Shown here in pieces: positions 36,155 through 46,200 of a DNA stretch of 64,000 nucleotides. Every line of letters starts with the position of its first letter. Within the stretch, counting starts at the first letter, position 1. The notes beneath the pieces were generated by a model. It was not told the origin of the DNA, did not search any database, and was given only the letters and a program-made list of their open reading frames with translations. This DNA comes from Massospora cicadina (lineage: Eukaryota > Entomophthoromycota > Entomophthoromycetes > Entomophthorales > Entomophthoraceae). Location of the stretch: contig JAKSZP010012164.1 in assembly GCA_022478985.1 (NCBI GenBank), forward strand, positions 34,910-98,909, given 5' to 3'. Position numbers and translations under genes: made by a program.

Positions 36155-37140
36155 TCAATTATATACATGACTCAAATTTTTCTCCTTAATAGTGTAAGAA
36201 AAGTTTGAGGTCTTCTCAACAACTTCAAATGGACCAACCCAAATGCGATTCAACTTGTGAATTTGGCCTGAACCATGGGTATTACAAAATAATACTTCAT
36301 CTCCCACAGCAAATTTGGGCAGATTGTATAGGGTTTTTTGATCTTTTTCATATTGGGCCTTACAAAGCTCGAAGTTATTATCAAAAGCCTGGGCTTGCAG
36401 CTTAATTAAGGTCTCTGCAAGCCTTTTGACATACTGATAATAGCTTAATTCCTGGGGTTCTTGTAATAAAGAATACAACAATGGGGGTAAGGCTGGATGC
36501 TTCCTATATAGAAGTTGAAAAGGAGACATCTTTATGGCCAAATGGCAAGAAATGTTGTAGGCAAAAATGGCCAAACTGAGGTAGGTCTCCATTTGGAGGG
36601 CTTCTGAGAAGTCAGTTTCCTTAGGATATTGACAATTGTTTTATTAACTCGTTCCACTGCACCATTTGTTTCTGGGTGATATGGAGTTGACAGAACACCA
36701 CAAACCCCATTAATTCATTAAGCTTCTGGAGAATAACTGCAGTCAAATTTGTGCCATTATCCATTAATATAAATTGAGGACATCCATGCCAATGAGTAAC
36801 TTGCCCCAATATAAATTTAGCAGTTGTTGAGGCTCCTAAATCCTGAATAGCCCTGGCTTTAACCCATTTCATCAAGTGATTGATTGCCACAATAATATTT
36901 GACTTTTACATTGCTAATCAGGAGGGGTCCAACCACATCTATGGATATAGTGTGCCAAGCAAATTTGGGCCAAACAAGCTGGTTCAAAGTAGCTTTTCAG
37001 AAGGGTTTTTCCTCTTGGCACTCTTGGCAACAGCTCAACGTTTCATGGATGTCAAAATGCGTTGATTCCCAATAGTAATTTTGCTTGAGTTGCTCTTTTG
37101 TTTTCTTAAAGCCTCCATGACTGGTGGCCTTATGAGCAGC
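36155..37140 (-). pseudogene. Gypsy-3 integrase (frameshifted)
   Basis: On the minus strand, a zinc-binding remnant near 37080-37000 (CQECQEE-like), then HWHGCPQFILMDNGTNL with a catalytic Asp, and then, after a 1-base step, [14 protein letters not shown] with the catalytic Glu kept. A C-terminal part (36592-36155) has [19 protein letters not shown], and KFAVGDEVL, typical of the end of Gypsy integrases. It is better preserved than in Gypsy-1 and Gypsy-2. Confidence 0.85.
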
Positions 37141-37490
37141 CAAAATTAAATCTGCTCAACTCGAGGGATGGGAAAATATATATTTCTTCCCATCAATCAC
37201 CTTAAATAAGACTTTTTTATCAGTGTGAGTGTCCTTTCTTAATTAGAGGAGAATTTTCTGCATGGATTCAGACTCATTTTTAAGATAAAAATGCATCAGA
37301 TGTGAGATTGACCCTTTTTTGTTTTTGATAAAATTAGGTGTTATATTTTTTAGTTATCATTTTTTTATTTTTTTTACTCTTTATATTTTTATATTGATTT
37401 TTCTTTCCTTTATATATTTTTTAATTCTATCTCACCCTGCCCAGCCTATGAAAAATTCAATGGCTATTAGGGCAGTTTTACTTTTTTCAA

Positions 37491-38081
37491 TCAGTGATCC
37501 TGCCCAATTATAGGTGCATTTTTAGCTAGAAACTGATATAATGGCCTTCTTTGCCAAGCTATCATCCAATTGAATTTAGACATGTCTTCCAAAAGGTAGA
37601 GGATTGTCTCTTTGCTCTGGAGAAAACTGGTCAAGGGCCATATGCAGTGTCCTGATATGGCAGATATGATTTGAATATTGTGATTAAAATTGGGATGTGT
37701 CACAAACTCAGCTATTAGTGACTTATGGCCTTCATTGACAGTTTTTGGCAGATAATAAGGTTTGAGCTTCCTTTGGCCTGATTCTCCAGTAGTTAAAGAA
37801 TTGCTTCTCTCATTAGAATAGCATGGAGGACTACTGGCCAAAATAGATTTTTGTGTAAAGTTTGATTATGATATAGATAATTTTGCTCTAACTTGAGGCA
37901 GAGGTTTTTTACCAGAGGAATTTCCACCATTGTCTGAGGTTACTGGTTCATTGATGTCCATATTTTCATGTAAGTGAGAATCATTTGATATGTGAGGAAG
38001 AGATTTTTTAGAATAACTTTGGGCATTGAAATCCATATCAAACAATTTTCTGCCTGCTTTAAGGGAATTAATTAAATTCAT
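37491..38081 (-). pseudogene. Gypsy-3 N-terminal (Gag-position) fragment
   Basis: Two minus-strand pieces, 38081-37866 and 37841-37491, in the place of Gag next to the 5' LTR. Polar and rich in Ser, Asn and Lys. No zinc knuckle is visible and there is no clear match to the Gag of Gypsy-1 or -2. The rest of Gag and most of Pol seem deleted between about 37490 and 37140. Confidence 0.45.
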
Positions 38082-38235
38082 TCCATCTTCATTATAGGTT
38101 CAAGGACATGAAAATGTGTACAGTGCCTTATAAGTTTCTGTCTTGTTGTTTCCATATTTTTGAGCAAATTCTGATGGTTGAAAATTGAAATCTATTATAG
38201 TAGTTGTGTTTGTCCCTGTAGTGTGTTTGATGCCC

Positions 38236-38250
38236 CTGTAGTGAGCATCA
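38236..38250 (-). promoter_or_regulatory. Primer-binding-site-like motif of Gypsy-3
   Basis: The plus strand reads ctgtagtgagcatca three bases from the right LTR, one base different from the Gypsy-2 site. Confidence 0.55.
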
Positions 38251-38253
38251 AAA

Positions 38254-39410
38254 TGTTAAGTTTTCAGCTGATGGTGCAAGCTAAAATAACTTAACAGTGA
38301 AATTGAGGATATAAATTCACTTTTCAAATAAAACTCCTACTTGTAATTGGGAAGTAAATTCTCTGATAATCCTCGATAATAGCCAAGTAACTCTGGTATA
38401 CTCACTGTTCTTAAGTCTACTGGCACCAACAAATACAAGACCTTCTGTCTTTGTACAAAATCAGGAAATTATTTCTCTATAATCAAGACTACTTCTCTGG
38501 CAGGCAACTATATACTTCTCTTAGGGAAGAATAAACATACACAACTATCTAATATAGATGTAATGGCAACAGATATGAATATCCAACAGATGACAGATGA
38601 ATGATAATTAATAAACTAAGCGACAGTAGTTATTAATGATTAATAAACTAGTAATGATGATTAATTGATTTGATTGATATCTTATTAATCAGCCAGGCAC
38701 CGGTATTATATACCTCTCAGGTATCTCCTGGCTGAACTCATCTATTAGATGATTTCATTTATATTATACCAATCCTCTGCTGGTCATAGCAATAAATATG
38801 AAAAATCCCCAAGTCAATTCAGCCCATGAATTGACTAAAAATAACAATTGTTTCAGCCCAATTGGAGGCAACTTTACTCTCATAATCAGGACAACTTTGG
38901 GTTTTGAACTCAAGATCAAAATCTTTCCGATTAGAGCTATGTCATAACTCAATATCTAATAATAAATGGGATATAAAAAATATATGATCATAAAAGATGA
39001 TGCACCCCAATTTGGGACGTCGGCAGGCCTCTCAATAGCACTAAGTATACCCATAATCAGGACATCTATGTTTAAGTGCTTAATTATCAATTTCATTAAA
39101 TCAAACCCAACTTCCGCCTTAGTGCATTAAGATTAATGTACTAATTTAGGAGGTGCAATTTAGTTAATGCCATGGGACCACTTTGCACCCAAGTGTACCC
39201 ATAATTGGCTATAATATAATAATATCATAGCTATTATTAGCTACAATAATTGGGCACCTCAGATGCAATTAGAGCAATTATGAGGTGAATCTGATTTATC
39301 AAATTATGCAGATGAATTGGGAGAATCAAAGGATCCATCAATGGAAGTAATCTATCAGCATAGATGGTTTTCTCAAAGGGTTTATTTTCATCAACCATCA
39401 AAATCTAACA
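38254..39410 (-). repeat. Gypsy-3 right (5') LTR
   Basis: 1157 bp, TGTTAAG...TCTAACA. Differences from the left LTR are largely CG versus TG or CA. Confidence 0.88.
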
Positions 39411-39415
39411 GACAT

Positions 39416-39584
39416 TGCCTTATTACCTTATCTGGAATTGATCCAATAATTATCCTTTCTGACCCAATATCACCTCATCCCAAGGTTCTCATATAATTGT
39501 AACTAGTAATCATGGTTGGCAGATTATAGCCAATCCACCATAGCTCTTCAGAGCTTATCTTACAGCCTTATCAGAATCTCAACA
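39416..39584 (-). repeat. Gypsy-1 right (5') LTR, second part
   Basis: Continues the LTR after Gypsy-3 and ends AATCTCAACA. Confidence 0.85.
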
Positions 39585-39950
39585 TATATAGACCAGAACA
39601 CTTAAGATGGCCTTGGATAGTTTGACTATGGAAAGTTTCCAAAGGTTGATACAGAAAAACTAGCAAGTGGAGAAGCAGAAGTAGAGGCACTGAGAACAAC
39701 TGGTTCATAATTGGTGTTATAGGTGGTTAATGAAAACTATGTACTGATATATACAAGTATACTCCAACCAAATTTTATTTTAAGATATACAAAATAAAAA
39801 TATCAAAAATATTTATATTAAGCTATAATTTTTATTAATTTATATTTATAATAAAATACTTTTTATATTACAGTGTATTATAGTATTTAATAAAATAGTA
39901 AAAAAAATTTGTGGTGAATTAAGACAATTGGGATAATAGTTATACTTTTT
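39585..39950. other. AT-rich spacer
   Basis: No gene or repeat recognised. Confidence 0.4.
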
Positions 39951-39966
39951 AACACTTTCTAGCTTC
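39951..39966. repeat. Target-site duplication of LINE-E, left copy
   Basis: aacactttctagcttc, identical to 41870-41885. Confidence 0.92.
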
Positions 39967-41869
39967 TTTTTTTCTTTCTGCTCAAACTCACTTTTAAGTG
40001 AATTTATATAAAAGTTTAATTTTATCCACCACCACCTGGCCATGACCTTTTCCCATTTGATGTCAGTGGATCTGCCACCTGCTGCTCCAGTGTGGGGCAG
40101 CGGTGCTCTACCTCCCAGCATTTTCCACCCAGCAGGGAAACAAATTTGGACAGGCTCAAATAGTCTGCCAAACTCTACTGACTGATTTGTTCCCCCATGG
40201 GACTTAGCGCTTCACCTTGCGCGCATCCACCCAACTCGCCCCCATCCTCTCACCCTACCCAAATCCACCATCTGTAATTGCCTCCATATCAACTATGGGC
40301 GTTTATTCCCATACGCTGACAAGGCAATTATTGAACTTGCCTCTGCTGCCTTTGCGCTGGCTGGCTTCATTGATTTTCACCCTTATAAGGACTATTTTGA
40401 CATAGGCTTCCCAGTGGAAGCAGATGCAGCAGCGGTGGCATTGAATCCACTCATTTATAAAAATACCCCCATCCCCACCACCCAAACTTGTCTCCCTGAT
40501 GACACCACTCTAGTGTTATCATTTGCCAACCTCCCTTCATATCTTCCACCCCAAATTTTTTACAATGAGTTGATAACTGGGCTTTTTGTCTTATGGCACT
40601 CAGCCCAACCTGGTCTTTGCTGTTCCTTCTGGCATGGAGCACCTTGCAGGCCCTCATGCCACTGCCACTATTTTTCCCCAACACCCTACCATCACCCAAC
40701 AAATCCCCCCACATGCTTGCATCGCTGCAGCACCTGAGCATTTATTTTGGGCTTGTGCCAATTGCAGTCAACTGATTTGCCCCATTTGTTTTTCTCTTGA
40801 CCACACTAAATGGTCCTGCCCCCATGCCGATTCCCTTGGTTCAATTTCTGAACCTATTTCAGCATCATCTGAATGGAGCGTTTTGTTGCCCCTCTTGCCC
40901 AACATTCTCACATGTTGACCCGATGTGGGAAGTCAGCCCCCTCTAATTCCTCCAGCCACAATCCCACCCTGGGCACCAACTTCCCAATCAGAGTCAGGCT
41001 TGGACCACCATTTGCACCCAAGTACCCCTATCAAATTCTACCCTCCCAAATTCTCTATCCACTATCCACATAAACCAGAATCCTTGAGAGCTATTGGATG
41101 AGGTTGACAAGACAGATGGAATTCTCATGAATGAGGATGCTGAAACTGATGAAGAAAGCCCAATCAATTATGATTGGGATGAATTTTATAATTCAGATTT
41201 TGATAAATCCCTCTCCCCAAAATGATACGCTCCTAAACCCAATGCTGCCCCCTACCAAAGTGACCACCAGCTTGCTATCGCAGTGGTGGCCTCACCCCTT
41301 TGCAGCCAGCTCTGCAAAGCAGTGGCCCGATCAAAGGCTCAGTTCAGTAAAGGGCTGAGCACAATTGACTTTCCCCCTGATTTCCCTGAAGTTGCACAGG
41401 AGGAAATCTCCAAATTGCTTGATGTCACCAAAACTGCCATCATGCATGTGGCGAAACTAGCTGAATTCAACCCAGCCTCTAAAAATACCCACCAGATGCT
41501 TGCCAGCTTGGCCCAACTCCCAGATGCCCACATCCAAGTGGAGCATCATGTGGTGGAGTTAATAGAGGCTGTCTTCCAAGCTGATCTTGAGGTAAGTAAC
41601 CGATATTTCACCTGACTCCATCCCCACCATGCTGATGCCCCAACGCCATGGCTGCGCTTATCTGCTTCTACAACAACTGTGATTCTGCTAAACTTGCTGA
41701 GCCTGTGGAAAATCTGCCTGACCCTCCCTCCCCCTCTGACATGGTGGGCTAGCAGTCTCCGCTACCTGCCTGGTGAGAGGTTTTTGTTTGTTACCCAGTG
41801 GTGTGGGGTTTTTTGCGTTTATCGGCAATGTCCGTCCCCTGGTCAGCGTGCCTCGAATAAATTTAAAGA
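39967..41869 (+). mobile_element. LINE-E, short LINE with ORF1 but no ORF2
   Basis: A 1.9 kb unit bracketed by a perfect 16-bp duplication, so both ends are real. It has an ORF1-type region and a 3' tail CCCCTGGTCAGCGTGCCTCG then AATAAA, like the LINE-B family, but nothing of endonuclease or reverse transcriptase. LINE-F has the same plan and length. It must rely on a reverse transcriptase from another element. Confidence 0.88.
40217..41739 (+). pseudogene. LINE-E ORF1, Gag-like protein with zinc knuckle (broken)
   Basis: The frame starting before 40273 reads INYGRLFPYADKAIIELASA, then DDTTLVLSFANLPSYLPPQI. After a 1-base step near 40580 comes a CX2CX4HX4C knuckle, CPICFSLDHTKWSC, near 40782-40823. 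A C-terminal part (41283-41615) has AEFNPASKNTHQMLASLAQLP. The same blocks appear in LINE-F. The order resembles LINE-B/C ORF1, but sequence similarity is low. Several frameshifts. Confidence 0.75.
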
Positions 41870-41885
41870 AACACTTTCTAGCTTC
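41870..41885. repeat. Target-site duplication of LINE-E, right copy
   Basis: aacactttctagcttc, partner of 39951-39966. Confidence 0.92.
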
Positions 41886-43284
41886 CTGGTATTCGACAAT
41901 TTATCAACAATCATATTTGGGCCCGTGAGACTCAAATGAATCACGCTGGGCGACGGACTTGTTAATTAATCCAATAGTATCAATTGGTTTTAGGTGAGTG
42001 GCTGGTAGTTTTTGGCTAATTTGATAGTTCAGTTAGTTTTGGACAAATGGTAAAGATTTAGTTAATTCGATAGATTCTTTTGGTTTTGGCTGAGTGGTCG
42101 GTGGTCTTTGGTTGATTCGATAGATTGAATATTTCGCCAAGTGGTTGATAGTTGGTTAATTCGAAAGGCTTAATGATTCCTAGACTTATTGATGGTCATA
42201 TAGCAATATAAAAAATAAAACAATCGATTAGAATCATCTGGTAAATTATAACCCCAAGCAAAACTTGGAAATTTGGGTAGTAATAAATAAAAGTTATATA
42301 TAAGCCACGAAAATAATATTTGATTTTTTAGGAAACGATATATTATTTAATGAAGCGGTTTGGTGTTATTTGATTAATTCGACAGATTCAATTACTTTCT
42401 ACTGATCGATGGCCATCAACAACCTAAAAACTAAAATGACCAATTAGAATCGGTTGGTGATAGATAAATCTGAGTAACGCTGGGTAAATCGGCCAGTTTA
42501 GGTATATAAAAATCCACCAATTATTATCGTAGGCTAATTAGATGATCGACAATTGGGATAGCTGGATAGTAAATTCGGAGGAATTATCGATAAAAGGTAA
42601 ATTCGTATAATAAAATGATTTGCTATTCTTATAAGTATAAGTTCAACTGATTGGTTGTTATCGATGGATACATGGATTAAATCTTCAACGGAACAATTAA
42701 AAGTAATTGAGGTTTGATCTGGACATTAATGATTAGAAATGGAAATTTATTCCACTTTTACCGCAAATGTGTAACGAACAAGGTAACTAGATTTTCAAGA
42801 CTTGGAAGCCTATAGATATGAAATCAATCATCTATGCATGTTTATAATCAGGGTGATTCAAATCCATGAGGCGCCAAATTTACTACTCGCTCATTGGCTC
42901 AAGTGATAAATAATAGCGCCGCATCCTGCCCAGCCAATAGTTGGTATCTTGGATGAGAGGAAGTTTCTAATTAGCAGAAGGGATGGATGGTAGAGGTGCC
43001 CCTTAAACCCAATTTACGGAAGGTGGCTAAATTGGTTCGAGGTGATAAGGCTGATTGGTAGTTAACCGCACCTCGAGAGATGATTGGCTTTATTACCCCG
43101 AGTCATGGCTAATTCCTTAAGTTGGGACCGCTAGTTCAGCTCGAGCCGACGGGTGGCTTGACGGTGGCTACCATCAAACTGCTAGTTGGGTAGTAATCTA
43201 CGCTTCTTGGATCATTTAGTTAGGTTCCATTATCTGGCCAAGCGATAACGTTATTTTAATTTCTGTATAACTTTGGAACTGCTA
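41886..43284. other. Upstream region of the chitin synthase gene
   Basis: About 1.4 kb without a gene. It starts with degenerate tandem repeats (41977-42168) and is otherwise AT-rich with scattered CG. It should hold the promoter, but no TATA box or other site could be named with confidence. Confidence 0.45.
41977..42168. repeat. Degenerate tandem repeats of about 45-50 bp
   Basis: About four units, each with a TTGGTTTT-like or TTTGG block and ending in AATTCGATAG or a close variant (ends near 42028, 42073, 42123 and 42168). A further ATTAATTCGACAG occurs near 42372-42384. Confidence 0.5.
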
Positions 43285-46200
43285 ATGAGCCAAGAGTTTG
43301 TCGACCAGGGGGACCTTGCCCTGGTGAATGCCGAGAATCCGGAGAATGTTGGTCGGTATCTTCTCCAACGCCTGGAAACCCAGGAACAGCCCTTCACCGC
43401 CATCGGCAGCTCAGTTTTGGTGAGCCTTAACCCGGGTAAGTCCTTGAGGTGCTACAACGACGAGTTTGCCTCCCAGTACGCCGAGGTCGGGTATAAAAAT
43501 TTTGATGAATCGTATGATCCCCTACCGCCCCACATATTTGGCCTGGCCACCCGGGCCTACCTTCACCTGCGCCGCATGGGGGAGGATCAAAGTTTTGTTT
43601 TTTGGTAAGCCGCTGTATACCCATGTCACTAAGCCGTTGTAGCGGGGTGACCAACTCTGGAAAAAGTGAGAATTACAAACTCGTTGTGAGCCAGCTATGC
43701 CGATTGGCGCAGAATCCAAAGAAGCCAACCAAAATCGGTGAGCAGCTCGCCAACCTTACGTCCGTTCTGGAATCCTTCGGTCACTCCGCCACCATCCACA
43801 ACACGAACGCCTCCAGGTTTGGCAAGTTCCAGGAGATCCAGTTCAATTCCCGAGGAAGGATCATTGGCGTGAAGACGCTCACTTATTACATTGAGAAATC
43901 GCGCGTCTTCAATGTGCCGACCGCCGAGCGGAGCTTCCACGTGTTTTATCAGCTCCTGTTCGGTTGCTCCCCTGAAGAGCGCGAGAGGTTTCAACTCGGA
44001 TCCAACCCCACGCTTCAGCAGTTCGCCTACCTTGCCAGCTCGCCCACCAACTTGGTGAGCTCCCATGATGATCGGGCCAACTACGGTTATCTTGTTGAGT
44101 CGATGAAGGGGTTGGCTTGAAGAGCAAGGTGCGGGGCAAAATATTTCAGCTGGTTGCCACCATCCTGCACATCGGCAATCTCCAGTTCGAGAAGGAATCG
44201 GACCAGGATGCGTGCTCCATCTCCACTCACGAAGTGTTGGAGACGGTGGCGGCTCAACTAGGGACCGACCCGTTAGATCTGGAAGCTGCGCTGACGAACC
44301 GTACCGTCATGGTTGGGAAGGAGTTGTGCACCGTTTATCTCGATGTGGGGCAAGCCATCCTGTTACGCGACTCGTTTTCCGCACTGCTCTACTCGCTGCT
44401 GTTTACTTGGATTGTCGAGGCCATCAACGCTCGCTTTTGTGAGGAGGACCCCGCCAACTTTATCGCTCTGGTTGACCAATTTGGCTTCCAGTTTTACCCC
44501 ATCAATTACTTTGAACAATTTGTCATCAACTTTGCAAACGAGCGCATGCTGTATTATGTGACGGACGGCCTCGTATCCCCTACCAAAGGCTTCCGTGCCG
44601 TCCTCGCTGACGATGGGATTCAACTCCCGTACTCGGCCCCGCCTCCCTTCCCATCCGCCGCCAAGCTGTTGGCGGGTGAGGATGGCGAGGGTGGGTTGGT
44701 ACAAATCATCAACAAGCACTGCGCCCGCAGCGAGGCTCGGCGTAGCGATGACCGCATGCTACAAGACCTCGGTTTGAAGTTTAAAGATGAGGCCGGGTTT
44801 GTTTCGACAGGTACGAGCGGCTTCGGTATCCAGCATTTTGCTGGGCTTGTCGAGTATGCGATCGACGACTTTGTCGACATCAACCTCGATGGGATCTCGC
44901 CCGACTTCGTTGCCCTGTTCCGCAACTCGGACGGTTCGCCCACCCGCGCCAACCCGTTTGTCGCTGAGCTATTTAGCTCGGAGGCGGTTCTGGTACAGAG
45001 CCATCCCCAGAACCAGCGCGCCATCGTCTCGGCCCAGCAACCCACCACCCCCATGCGCCAGCCTACCCGCAGACGTCGCAAGGAGCCTGAGCTGAATGAG
45101 GGTTCCAACCACGTCAACACCATTCTATCCCAGATCAGTGGTACGCTTGATGACCTCTTCGCCACCCTTGACGCCACGCGCATGTGGAGCGTTCTTAATA
45201 TTGCTCCCTTCCCACGTGACCCATTAGCGGTTAGCCCTGCCTACGACTTGAATCGCGTCACCCACCAGGTCCAAGCCCTCTCGCTCCCACTTCTATCCGA
45301 GTGCCTAGAACTAGACCTTAGCAATCATTTCACCTTTGATGAGTTTATCGAGCGTTACGAATTGGTGGCGCGTTCAATGAGCCTCGACGCTACGCGCGCC
45401 GTCAAGGACCAGGTGGAGGCCTTTGCCGCAATTTCCGGCTGGAGCGCTGGTTCCGAGTACGCGTTGGGGGAGACCAGCATCTTTGTTAACGAGCCGCGTT
45501 GGAAGGACCTTGAGGATTCTTTACGCGCCTCCGCACGCGAGGAGAAGAATGCTCCCGCGATCCCTCGGTTCAATGACACCGACTCGTTATACTCCGGGGT
45601 TGGGGGCCGCCCCTGGGCCGTTTGGGTCAGCCGGTGGATAGTTTTTACCTGGATGAGGCGGTAGGCTATGGCCACTATGGCAACCAACCCGATTTTGATC
45701 CGGAACCCGAACCAGCGGCCGAGCCGGTTCCCGAAAAGGTGAAAGTTGAGGGCCGGGCTGTGGAGTCCATCAAGCTCACCTCGGCGCGTAAGTGGTGGGT
45801 GCGGATAACTTGGATGTTGACCTGGTGGGTTCCTACGTGCTGCCTCTCCAGGTGTGGAAAGATGAAACGGCCGGATGTGCAGATGGCGTGGCGTGAGAAG
45901 CTAGCCATCTGCCTGTTAATTTTATGGTCTTGGATCATCGTGCTGTTTATTAATATTGGCCTTGGGTTGATTTTGTGCTTTCCGACGCCGGCTCATCCCG
46001 CGGATAAGCTGGATTTGATGGCGCCCGACAGCAAGCAGGTTGTGGGGTACATGTACGGCATCGAGTACGATCTGTTGGAGTTTTCCCAGTCCAACCATGG
46101 CAAGAACCAGTTTTTCCCGGGGGTGTCCCCAAGAGCACGTTTATTGAGGCTCTCGAATTTTCGCGCAACATGACGGCCATGTTTCCCATCCCAGTGTACA

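Larger units (their letters stand above)
33395..39410 (-). mobile_element. Gypsy-3, defective Ty3/Gypsy element in the Gypsy-1 LTR
   Basis: A 6.0 kb element flanked by gacat duplications (33390-33394, 39411-39415), with LTRs 33395-34722 and 38254-39410 that start TGTTAAG. The 3.5 kb internal part encodes, on the minus strand, a short N-terminal protein and an integrase, but no protease, reverse transcriptase or RNase H was found. Between the integrase and the left LTR, a long reading frame runs on the opposite (plus) strand. The element could have moved only with polymerase supplied by a relative. Confidence 0.9.
18641..39584 (-). mobile_element. Gypsy-1, Ty3/Gypsy element split by three nested insertions
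   Basis: The LTRs start TGTTAT and end CAACA, with coding on the minus strand. The left LTR is 18641-19137 plus 24411-24480 and the right LTR is 33000-33394 plus 39416-39584. The internal part is 24481-32999. LINE-B, the three-LTR element and Gypsy-3 lie inside it, each with its own target-site duplication. Subtracting them leaves about 6616 bp, against about 6593 bp for Gypsy-2 treated the same way. The order on the minus strand is Gag, protease, reverse transcriptase, RNase H, integrase, as in Ty3/Gypsy. A polypyrimidine run at 24483-24488 is the complement of the polypurine tract. No matching 5-bp duplication was found at its outer ends (attcc before, tatat after). Confidence 0.9.

Noticed and set aside
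44100..44125. Programmed ribosomal frameshifting in the chitin synthase
   Set aside because: No slippery heptamer is evident, and four separate frameshifts in one host gene would be unprecedented as programmed events.
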